Shown piece after piece: positions 25,469 through 32,838 of a DNA stretch of 34,734 nt; the stretch's first letter is position 1; each line of letters begins with the position of its first letter. Source of the DNA: Candidatus Kuenenia stuttgartensis (GTDB lineage Bacteria; Pseudomonadota; Alphaproteobacteria; SMXS01); the NCBI GenBank assembly GCA_943329845.2, contig CALQFM020000045.1:1-34734 (forward strand). The letters run 5' to 3'. The notes under the pieces were generated by a model, which ran no database searches, had not been told where the DNA came from, and saw only the letters and a list, made by a program, of their open reading frames with translations. Both the position numbers and the translations under genes were made by a program.

Positions 25469-25498
25469 TTGTCGGCGGCTCGTCCGACCTATTCTAAC
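25469..25498 (+). promoter_or_regulatory. Weak promoter candidate for the fadJ-type gene
   Basis: TTGTCG at 25469-25474 and TCTAAC at 25493-25498, each four of six to consensus, are 18 bp apart. A start near 25505 would put the 25510-25525 palindrome at the very beginning of the message. The fit is weak. Confidence 0.3.
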
Positions 25499-25509
25499 AG
25501 GAATGCCTC

Positions 25510-25525
25510 ACGGGTGGCCACCCGT
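25510..25525. promoter_or_regulatory. 16-bp perfect palindrome between soxA and fadJ
   Basis: ACGGGTGG followed directly by its complement CCACCCGT, with no spacer, in the 141-base divergent gap. Its position, 48 bases before the fadJ-type start, suits an operator for a dimeric regulator. It has no loop, so it is a poor RNA hairpin. Which of the two divergent genes it would control is open. Confidence 0.5.
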
Positions 25526-25572
25526 CGTGCGAGCTTTCCAACCAGAAAAGAACCAACGCAGGGAAAACGATC

Positions 25573-27672
25573 ATGTCAGTTGCCGCAAGGTGGGAGAAGC
25601 AGGGTGATATCGGCATCATTACAGTCGATAGCCCGCCGGTAAATGCCCTTTCCGCGCCGGTCCGCCAAGGCATATTCGACGGTGTGAAGGCGCTGGATTC
25701 CGACCCCGACGTCAAGGCCATCATTCTGATCTGCGACGGCCGCACCTTCATCGCCGGCGCCGACATCACCGAGTTCGGTAAGCCGCCGAAGGGACCGGAC
25801 CTGCGTTCGGTCCAGGAGACGATGGAGAACGCCTCCAAGCCGATCATCGCGGCGATCCACGGCACCGCGCTGGGCGGCGGCCTCGAAACCGCGCTGGCGG
25901 CCCACTACCGCGTCGCGGTGCCGTCGGCGCAGGTCGGCCTGCCCGAGGTCAAGCTTGGCCTGCTGCCGGGCGCCGGCGGCACGCAGCGCCTGCCGCGCCT
26001 GATCGGACCGGAGCGGGCGCTGAAGGTGATCGTCGACGGAAACCCGATCAAGGCGCCGGAAGCCAAGAACCTGGACATCATCGACGCGGTGGTCGACGGC
26101 GATCTGCGCCAGGGCGCCATCGCCTTCGCCCGTGCGCTGATCGACCGCGGCGCGCCGCTGCGCAAGGTGCGCGACATCAACATCGACGCTTCGACTCTGC
26201 CGGAGAACTTCTTCGCCGACTTCCGCAAGGGCCTCGCGAAGATGCGCGGCTTCCCGGCGCCCGAGAAGATCGTCCAGACCATCGAGGCGGCGGTGAACCT
26301 GCCATTCGACGAGGGCATGAAGGTGGAGCGCGCCGGCATCACCGAGCTGATGGCCAGCACCGAATCGAAGGCGCTGCGCTACATGTTCTTTGCAGAGCGC
26401 GAGGTGGCCAAGATCCCCGACGTGCCGAAGGACACGCCGCTGCGCAAGATCGAATCCGCGGCGGTGCTAGGCGCGGGCACCATGGGTGGCGGCATCGCCA
26501 TGAACTTCGCCAATGCGGGCATCCCGGTGACCGTCGTCGAGGCGACCCAGGAAGCGCTCGACCGCGGCATGCGAATCATCGAGCAGAACTATCGCAATAC
26601 CCAGGCCAAGGGCCGTCTGACCGCCGAGCAGGTCGACAAGCGCCTCGGTCTGATCACGCCCAGCCTGAGCTATGACGACATGGCCGGCGTGGACATCGTC
26701 ATCGAGGCGATCTTCGAGAACATGGAGATCAAGAAGGACGTGTTCCGCAAGCTCGACGGCATCTGCAAGCCGGGCTGCATCCTGGCCTCCAACACGTCCT
26801 ACCTGGACCTGAACGAGATCGCTGCCGTCACCCGCCGGCCCGAGGACGTCATCGGCCTGCATTTCTTCAGCCCGGCCAACGTCATGCGGCTGCTGGAAAT
26901 CGTCCGCGGCGCGAAGACCGGCAAGGACGTGCTGGCGACCTGCATGGCGCTCGCCAAGACCATCGGCAAGATCGGCGTGGTCGCCGGCGTCTGCCATGGC
27001 TTCATCGGCAACCGCATGATCGCCCGCTACAGCGGCGAGGCGAACAAGATGCTCTGGGAGGGCGCCACGCCGCACCAGATCGACAGCGTGCTCTACGACT
27101 TCGGCATGCCCATGGGCCCGCTGCAGATGGGCGATCTGGCCGGCCTCGACGTGGGCGCGCGCGCCCGCAGCGAGTTCCCCGACATGTTCCCGATCGACCC
27201 CAAGTTCCCGGTGATCGCCGATATCCTGGTGGGCAAGGGCCGCCATGGCCAGAAGACGAAGGCCGGCTATTACAAGTATGGCGACGACCGCAAGGCGACG
27301 CCCGATCCGGAAGTGGAAGCGATCATCGCCGCCGCCGCCGAGGAGCGCGGCATTGAGCATCGTCCGATCTCCAACGAGGAGATCATCGAGCGCTGCATTT
27401 ACGCCGCCATCAACGAGGGGGCGCGGGAGCTGGAGGAGGGGATCGCGCTGCGCCCCTGCGACATCGACATCATCTGGATCAACGGCTACGGCTTCCCGTC
27501 CTACCGAGGCGGGCCGATGTTCTATGCCGACACCGTCGGCGTCGACAAGGTGCACGCGGCCGTCGAGAAGTACCGCCAGCGCTACGGCGACCGGAGCTGG
27601 AAGCATTCCTGGCTGCTGGAGAAGCTCGCCCGCGCCGGCAAGGGCTTCGCCGACTGGAAGGATGTGATGTGA
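25573..27672 (+). CDS. fadJ: Bifunctional enoyl-CoA hydratase/3-hydroxyacyl-CoA dehydrogenase (FadJ type)
   Basis: A 699-residue beta-oxidation enzyme. The hydratase half has an oxyanion loop (FIAGADITEFG, 59-69) and catalytic glutamates E105 (LGGGLETAL) and E125 (GLPEVKLGLLPGAGG). The dehydrogenase half has the NAD fold AAVLGAGTMGGGIAMNFA (from about 296) and catalytic H430 in GLHFFSPANVM. The C-terminal repeat (NEEIIERCIYAAINEGA, GYGFPSYRGGPMFYAD) completes the FadB/FadJ/peroxisomal type. It is fused and complete, so one protein would turn enoyl-CoA into 3-ketoacyl-CoA in the cytosol. AGGGAAAA precedes ATG 25573. No thiolase gene is adjacent, which is unusual for a fadB-type locus. It may share acyl substrates with the acyl-CoA synthetase at 12951-14513. 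Confidence 0.93.
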   Translation: MSVAARWEKQGDIGIITVDSPPVNALSAPVRQGIFDGVKALDSDPDVKAIILICDGRTFIAGADITEFGKPPKGPDLRSVQETMENASKPIIAAIHGTALGGGLETALAAHYRVAVPSAQVGLPEVKLGLLPGAGGTQRLPRLIGPERALKVIVDGNPIKAPEAKNLDIIDAVVDGDLRQGAIAFARALIDRGAPLRKVRDINIDASTLPENFFADFRKGLAKMRGFPAPEKIVQTIEAAVNLPFDEGMKVERAGITELMASTESKALRYMFFAEREVAKIPDVPKDTPLRKIESAAVLGAGTMGGGIAMNFANAGIPVTVVEATQEALDRGMRIIEQNYRNTQAKGRLTAEQVDKRLGLITPSLSYDDMAGVDIVIEAIFENMEIKKDVFRKLDGICKPGCILASNTSYLDLNEIAAVTRRPEDVIGLHFFSPANVMRLLEIVRGAKTGKDVLATCMALAKTIGKIGVVAGVCHGFIGNRMIARYSGEANKMLWEGATPHQIDSVLYDFGMPMGPLQMGDLAGLDVGARARSEFPDMFPIDPKFPVIADILVGKGRHGQKTKAGYYKYGDDRKATPDPEVEAIIAAAAEERGIEHRPISNEEIIERCIYAAINEGARELEEGIALRPCDIDIIWINGYGFPSYRGGPMFYADTVGVDKVHAAVEKYRQRYGDRSWKHSWLLEKLARAGKGFADWKDVM

Positions 27673-27811
27673 CGGAGGGCGCCGCTTTCGGGGTGGCTAT
27701 TTGATCCCCGCCTGCGGCACCCTACATCAAGCCCTCCCATAGCCGGGCGCCGCTTCCTACAGGGGGCGGACGCTGCTCGACCGGCGTCACCCGCCTTCAG
27801 TGAAGAGACCC
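27673..27811. other. Intergenic region between fadJ and pepN
   Basis: These 139 bases hold an 11-bp direct repeat, GGGCGCCGCTT at 27677-27687 and 27745-27755, and a weak hairpin (CGGGG 27689-27693 with CCCCG 27706-27710, 12-base loop) lacking a T-run. I found no convincing promoter. Confidence 0.4.
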
Positions 27812-30448
27812 ATGGACCAAGCCAGCCCGCAGACCATCCGCCTCCAGGATTACCGTTCGCCGTCCTTCGTCATCGAGACCGTCGACCTGCGGTTCGACCT
27901 CGACGAGGAGTACACGACGGTCACCTCCGTGCTGACGGTGGTTCGCGAACGGCCGGACGAGCCGCTGGAACTGGACGGCGACGAGCTGGAGCTGGCCTCG
28001 CTGAAGCTGGACGGCCAGGCTCTGTCGCGGGATGACTACACGGTCACGCCGCACGCGCTGATCATTCCGGTCATCGGCGACCGCGCGGAGATTGAGATCG
28101 TCACCCGCATCCAGCCGCAGAACAACACCCAGCTTTCCGGCCTCTACAAGTCGAGCGGCAATTTCTGCAGCCAGTGCGAGGCGCAGGGCTTCCGCCGCAT
28201 CACCTTTTTCCTCGACCGGCCCGACGTGCTGTCGCGCTACACCACGACGATCACCGCCGACAAGGCGAAATATCCGGTGCTGCTGTCGAACGGCAATTTG
28301 ATCGAGGAGCGGGACCTCGACGGCGGCAAGCACCTGGCGGTCTGGGAAGACCCGTTCCTGAAGCCCTGCTACCTGTTCGCGCTGGTCGCCGGCGACCTGG
28401 CGCATGTCGAGGACCATTTCATCACGTCCTCGGGCCGCGACGTGACGCTGCGCATCTATACCGTGGCCGAGGACGCCGACAAGTGCGAGCACGCCATGGA
28501 CTCGCTGAAGAAGGCGATGAAGTGGGACGAGGACACCTACGGTCTCGAATACGATCTGGACATCTACAACATCGTGGCCGTGCGCGACTTCAACGCCGGC
28601 GCCATGGAGAACAAGAGCCTCAACGTGTTCAACAGCGCCTATGTGCTGGCGACGCCCGAGACCGCGACCGACACGAACTTCAATGCCATCGAGAGCGTCA
28701 TCGCCCACGAATACTTCCACAACTGGACCGGCAACCGCATCACCTGCCGCGACTGGTTCCAGCTCAGTCTGAAGGAAGGCCTGACCGTCTTCCGCGACCA
28801 GCAGTTCTCGGCCGACATGCAGTCGGCCGCGGAGCAGCGGATCGATGACGTGAAGTCGCTGCGCGCCCGCCAGTTCCCCGAGGACGCCGGCCCGCAGGCG
28901 CATCCCGTGCGGCCTGAGTCCTACATAGAAATCAATAACTTCTACACTGCGACCGTCTATGACAAGGGCGCCGAGGTGATCCGCATGATGCAGACCATCA
29001 TCGGCGAGGATAATTTCCGCAAGGGCATGGACCTGTATGTGAAGCGCAATGACGGCACTGCCGCCACGGTGGAGGACTTCGTCGCCGCCATGCAGGACGC
29101 GTCTGGCGTCGATCTCACCCAGTTCAAGCGCTGGTACGGCCAGGCGGGCACGCCGCACCTGGAAATCCGCGGCCAGTGGGACCAGGGCGCACAGACCTAC
29201 ACGCTCAATGTCAGGCAGTCGACCAAGCCGACGCCGGGACAGCCCGACAAGCAGCCGCTGCATATCCCACTTGCCATGGGCCTGCTCGGCGCGGGAGGGC
29301 AGCCCTTGCCGCTGATGCTGGACGGCGAGAACGACGGGCCGCTCAGCCGCGTGCTCGACGTCAAGGAACCGGAGCAGAACTTCACCTTCACCGGCGTCAG
29401 CGAGCGGCCGGTGCCGTCGCTGCTGCGCGGCTTCTCGGCGCCGGTCACCATGGACGCCGGCTACAGCCGCGACGACCTGGCGTTCCTGCTGCGCAGCGAC
29501 CCGGATTCCTTCGCCCGCTGGGAAGCCGGCCAGACCTTGGCCACCGGCCTGATGCTCGACCTGGTGGCCGCATATCGCCGGGGCGAGGCGCTGACGCTCG
29601 ATCCCGCCTTCATGGCGGCATTCGAGAGCGTGTTGACGAGCACCGCGCTGGACCCGGCGCTGATCGCCCTCACCATCATCCTGCCCAGTCAGGCCTATCT
29701 GGGCCAGCAAATGGCCGAGATCGACGTCGAGGCCATCGAGCGTGTGCAGCGGTTCGTTCGGGGCGAGTTGTCACGCCGCCTGCGCGGCGACTTCCTCGCC
29801 ACCTACGAACGGCTCAATGACCGGAAGCCATACGTTTTCGAGACCGCTACCGTCGGCCGCCGCAGTTTGAAGAACGTCGCGCTGTCCTACCTGATGGCCG
29901 ATCCGACAGAAGACATCATTGCCCTGTGCCGCGAGGAATTCTTCCGCGCCGACAATATGACCGACTCGCTGGCGGCGCTGACCGCGCTCGCCAGCACCAA
30001 CACGCCGGCGCGCGAGGAGGTCATCCAGGCGTTCTATGACAAATGGTCGAAGAATCCGCTGGTGGTCGACAAATGGTTCTCGGTCCAGGCGATGTCCGAC
30101 CTGCCCGACACGCTGGAGCGGGTCACGGCGCTGATGGGGCACGAGGCTTTCTCGCTGCGCAACCCGAACCGGATGCGCGCCCTGGTCGGCGCGTTCACCC
30201 AATCCAACCAGCCGCGCTTCAACGACGCCGATGGCGGCGGCTACAGGCTGCTGGCCGACGTTGTGCTGGAATTGAACAAGATCAATCCGGGCAACGCGGC
30301 GCGCTTGGCTGGCGGCTTCAACCATTGGCGCCGTTTCGACGAGAAGCGCCGGGCCCTGATGCGGGGTGAATTGGAACGGATCCTCCGCGAGCCCGGTCTG
30401 TCGAAGGACGTTTACGAGATCGCCTCGAAGAGTATGTCAGGGGCTTAG
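27812..30448 (+). CDS. pepN: Aminopeptidase N (M1 zinc metallopeptidase)
   Basis: An 878-residue cytosolic enzyme that removes N-terminal residues in general peptide turnover. The exopeptidase signature GAMEN is at 263-267. The zinc site is HEYFHNWTGN (H299, E300, H303) with Glu322 in LSLKEGLTVF, the spacing of the M1 family. An N-terminal beta domain (from IRLQDYRSPSFVIETVDL) and a long C-terminal helical domain are complete, and the length matches the E. coli-type PepN class. ATG 27812 is preferred over the in-frame GTG 27800; GAAGAG lies before it. No signal peptide is seen. It stands alone after fadJ; there is no obvious metabolic link. Confidence 0.96.
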   Translation: MDQASPQTIRLQDYRSPSFVIETVDLRFDLDEEYTTVTSVLTVVRERPDEPLELDGDELELASLKLDGQALSRDDYTVTPHALIIPVIGDRAEIEIVTRIQPQNNTQLSGLYKSSGNFCSQCEAQGFRRITFFLDRPDVLSRYTTTITADKAKYPVLLSNGNLIEERDLDGGKHLAVWEDPFLKPCYLFALVAGDLAHVEDHFITSSGRDVTLRIYTVAEDADKCEHAMDSLKKAMKWDEDTYGLEYDLDIYNIVAVRDFNAGAMENKSLNVFNSAYVLATPETATDTNFNAIESVIAHEYFHNWTGNRITCRDWFQLSLKEGLTVFRDQQFSADMQSAAEQRIDDVKSLRARQFPEDAGPQAHPVRPESYIEINNFYTATVYDKGAEVIRMMQTIIGEDNFRKGMDLYVKRNDGTAATVEDFVAAMQDASGVDLTQFKRWYGQAGTPHLEIRGQWDQGAQTYTLNVRQSTKPTPGQPDKQPLHIPLAMGLLGAGGQPLPLMLDGENDGPLSRVLDVKEPEQNFTFTGVSERPVPSLLRGFSAPVTMDAGYSRDDLAFLLRSDPDSFARWEAGQTLATGLMLDLVAAYRRGEALTLDPAFMAAFESVLTSTALDPALIALTIILPSQAYLGQQMAEIDVEAIERVQRFVRGELSRRLRGDFLATYERLNDRKPYVFETATVGRRSLKNVALSYLMADPTEDIIALCREEFFRADNMTDSLAALTALASTNTPAREEVIQAFYDKWSKNPLVVDKWFSVQAMSDLPDTLERVTALMGHEAFSLRNPNRMRALVGAFTQSNQPRFNDADGGGYRLLADVVLELNKINPGNAARLAGGFNHWRRFDEKRRALMRGELERILREPGLSKDVYEIASKSMSGA

Positions 30449-30506
30449 GGCTGCCGGTTTTCCGAGGCCATCCTTCAGCCCGATGCATGGGCTCCTCAGA
30501 TGCCTA

Positions 30507-30538
30507 TTGACAGAAGTCAAACATGTTTGAAATATATC
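30507..30538 (+). promoter_or_regulatory. Promoter of the LLM-Rieske-amidohydrolase operon, with operator in its spacer
   Basis: TTGACA at 30507-30512 is a perfect -35 box. An AT-rich stretch (30530-30538, containing AATATA at 18 bp spacing and TATATC at 20 bp) supplies the -10; which hexamer is used is uncertain. The space between is filled by the palindrome at 30517-30530. This is also the most AT-rich part of an otherwise GC-rich region. Confidence 0.6.
30517..30530. promoter_or_regulatory. 14-bp palindromic operator candidate
   Basis: TCAAACATGTTTGA is a perfect dyad sitting between -35 and -10, where a bound dimer would block RNA polymerase. Its core CAAAC-AT-GTTTG fits, from memory, the C/GAAAC-N2-4-GTTTG/C site of PsrA, a fatty-acid-responsive TetR-family repressor of Pseudomonas. 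That suggests a TetR-type regulator responding to an acyl or CoA-linked signal; no regulator gene is in the window. Confidence 0.6.
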
Positions 30539-30576
30539 TGAGGTAAGCCGGCTCACAGCTTCGGGGAGGAAGTGAC

Positions 30577-31572
30577 GTGACCAATTTCGGCCTCAGATTC
30601 GATTTGCGTCGCCATCCGGACGGCGCCAGCCACCAGGCGCTCTACAACGCCTGTATCGAGCAATGTGCCTGGGCCGATGAACTCGGCTTCACCACCATCA
30701 TGATCTCCGAGCATCACATCGCGCCGAGCGGTTACATGCCGTCGCCGATCGTGCTCGGCGGCGCCATCGCGGCGCGGACCAGCCGGGCGCGCATCCGCAT
30801 CTCGTCGCTGGTCGCGCCCCTGCACAATCCGCTGCGGCTCGCCGAGGACCTGGCGACGCTCGACCTCATCTCCGGCGGCCGGCTGGAGCCGGTGTTCAGC
30901 GGCGGCTATGTGGGCGACGAGTTCGAGGCCATCGGCACCTCGCTCGCCGCCCGCAAGGATTTCATGGAGGAGCTGCCGCCCTTCCTGCGCGCCGCCTGGG
31001 CCGGCGAGGAAGTGAGTTGGCGCGGCGGCCCGAAATTCCAGCTGACTACGCTACCTGTGCAGCAGCCCTTCGTGCCGATCTGGATGGGCGGCGCCTCCAA
31101 GGCCGCCGCCCGGCGCGCCGCGCGCCATGCCGACCAGTTCCAGCCGGCGCACAAGGCGCTGTGGGAAACCTACGAGGAAGAGCTGGTCAAGCTGGGCAAG
31201 CCGATCCCGAAGCGCCTGCCGCCGAGCGCCATGTTCTGGGTTGCCGAGGACCCGGACGCGTTCTGGGCGAAGTTCGCCCGGCACGCCATGCTGGAGAATG
31301 ACGAATATGGCGGCTGGTACGAGAAGTGGAACGCCTGGAACGGCTACGTCATCGAGCCCGACGCCGACGCGCTGCGCGCCACCGGCCGCTATCCGGTCGT
31401 GACGCCCGAGGAGGCGGTGCGCCGCGCCCAGGCGCTGGGGCCGGACGGCTTCGTCATGTTCCAGTGCATGTCAGGCGGCCTCGACCCCGACGTGCAGTGG
31501 GAAAGCCTGGAACTGGTCGAGAAGAAGGTGCTGCCGGCGCTGCGGGCCGCGCCGGCCCTCGCGACCGCTTAG
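30577..31572 (+). CDS. Luciferase-like (LLM) flavin-dependent monooxygenase, first gene of the catabolic operon
   Basis: A 331-residue TIM-barrel flavoprotein, likely an FMNH2-dependent monooxygenase. MISEHHIAPSGYMPSP (about 44-59) gives the conserved EHH near the flavin, RISSLVAPLHNPLRLAEDLA (70-90) is a typical luciferase-family block, and DLISGGRLEPVFSGGYVGDE is the family signature in altered form. PIWMGGASKAAARRAARHAD follows. The start is GTG 30577 with GGGGAGGA at proper spacing. It lies behind a palindrome-containing promoter, and its stop overlaps the AGGAG ribosome site of the Rieske gene, so the genes are one operon. No flavin reductase gene is nearby. It belongs to a different subgroup from the LLM at 9330-10175. 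The substrate is unknown. Confidence 0.87.
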   Translation: MTNFGLRFDLRRHPDGASHQALYNACIEQCAWADELGFTTIMISEHHIAPSGYMPSPIVLGGAIAARTSRARIRISSLVAPLHNPLRLAEDLATLDLISGGRLEPVFSGGYVGDEFEAIGTSLAARKDFMEELPPFLRAAWAGEEVSWRGGPKFQLTTLPVQQPFVPIWMGGASKAAARRAARHADQFQPAHKALWETYEEELVKLGKPIPKRLPPSAMFWVAEDPDAFWAKFARHAMLENDEYGGWYEKWNAWNGYVIEPDADALRATGRYPVVTPEEAVRRAQALGPDGFVMFQCMSGGLDPDVQWESLELVEKKVLPALRAAPALATA

Positions 31573-31583
31573 GAGAACGGCTC

Positions 31584-32810
31584 ATGGATCTCGCGACGGC
31601 GGAACTCCTGCGCAACCACATCGAGGTCGAGCGCTCGCGCAACGCGCCGCCCGACGGATTTCCCGACCTGCCGCCCATTCCGGCTGGCCGCTACACCGAC
31701 CCGGCATTCCACGAGCTGGAGAAGCAGCTGATCTTCGACAAGTGCTGGCTCTATGTCGGCTCGGGCTGGGAGATTCCCGAGGCAGGCGACTACAAGTCGT
31801 TCGACAACTTCCGCCGCGCGCCGGTGCTGATCATCCGCGGCAAGGACATGAAGGTGCGCGCCTTCTACAACACCTGCCAGCATCGCGGCGCCACCATCAC
31901 CCGCGAGCCCTGCGGCAAGGCCGGCAGCCGGCTGAAGTGCCAGTTCCACAGCTGGACCTATGACCTGGAGGGCAAGCTGGTCGGTATTCCCGGTCCATGG
32001 GATTTCTCGCCCGACATGGACCGCAGCAAACACAATCTGAAGCCGGTGCGCTGCGAGATGTGGGGCGAGCACATCTTCGTCAACTTCGATGCGAATGCGC
32101 CGGATCTGGCCACCTATCTGGGCCCTGTCGCGTCCGATTTCGAGTGGGCGTCGACCCTGCGGCCGTCCAACCGGCGCTCGCGGGTGATGGCGTGCAACTG
32201 GCGGATCGCCATCGAGGCGTTCATCGAGGTCTACCACATCACCACGATCCACCCGGAGACCGTGTCCGGCAGCATCGACTACCGGGGTACGGTGTCGTCG
32301 TTCTTCCCACACGGCCATTCGCGGATGATCGTCCCGAACACGCCGGCCTACTACAAGGCGCCGCCGGAGGAGATTCCGGAAGACTGGGACGAGGGCAGGG
32401 CGCTGCGCGGTGAGGCCAACGTGTCCTACCACATCTTTCCCAACCTGCTGACGCCTGCCAGCCAGACCGGCTACATGCTGATGGAGTTCTGGCCGCTCGA
32501 CCACAACCACACCGAGATCGTCACCTGGGTCGTCGAGCAGGATTGGGGCGAGGGCGAACCGCCCGAGGACTACTTAAACCGCGCAAAATACTTCGACGTC
32601 GTCCTCGACGAGGACACCTGGAACATGGAGCACATCCAGCACTCGCTGCTGTCGCCCAGCTTCGCCGGGCCGAAATGCTCCTATCACGAGAAGCGCATCT
32701 ACTACCTGGAACAGCATGTCGACCACCTGCTTGACGGGCACGTGCCCGAGCACCTGAGGGTCGCGCCGTTGCTGGCCGACAGGATCATCGAAACGGCCCG
32801 CGCCGTCTGA
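31584..32810 (+). CDS. Rieske non-haem iron oxygenase, catalytic (alpha) subunit
   Basis: A 408-residue oxygenase. The Rieske [2Fe-2S] ligands are C98/H100 (CQHRG) and C119/H122 (CQFHSW), 18 residues between pairs. The catalytic iron site is EAFIEVYHITTIH with H218 and H223; the third acidic ligand is likely D342 or D344 (LDEDTWNMEHIQ). At the position of the usual inter-subunit bridging Asp there is Glu215. Electrons would travel Rieske to iron to hydroxylate, desaturate or demethylate an organic substrate. No beta subunit, ferredoxin or reductase gene is adjacent, so redox partners must come from elsewhere. ATG 31584 has AGGAG at good spacing; the frame is open further upstream only as overlap with the preceding gene. 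Confidence 0.9.
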   Translation: MDLATAELLRNHIEVERSRNAPPDGFPDLPPIPAGRYTDPAFHELEKQLIFDKCWLYVGSGWEIPEAGDYKSFDNFRRAPVLIIRGKDMKVRAFYNTCQHRGATITREPCGKAGSRLKCQFHSWTYDLEGKLVGIPGPWDFSPDMDRSKHNLKPVRCEMWGEHIFVNFDANAPDLATYLGPVASDFEWASTLRPSNRRSRVMACNWRIAIEAFIEVYHITTIHPETVSGSIDYRGTVSSFFPHGHSRMIVPNTPAYYKAPPEEIPEDWDEGRALRGEANVSYHIFPNLLTPASQTGYMLMEFWPLDHNHTEIVTWVVEQDWGEGEPPEDYLNRAKYFDVVLDEDTWNMEHIQHSLLSPSFAGPKCSYHEKRIYYLEQHVDHLLDGHVPEHLRVAPLLADRIIETARAV

Positions 32811-32838
32811 ACCACCGTTACACCGGGGAGACCGAACC

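Noticed and set aside
27677-27755. 11-bp direct repeat as a possible CRISPR-like or mobile-element mark
   Set aside because: Only two copies of a GC-rich 11-mer in a GC-rich region, with no further unit or target-site structure.
27797-29710. 637-residue open frame antisense to pepN
   Set aside because: A GC-rich mirror of a complete aminopeptidase; no start signal or family feature.
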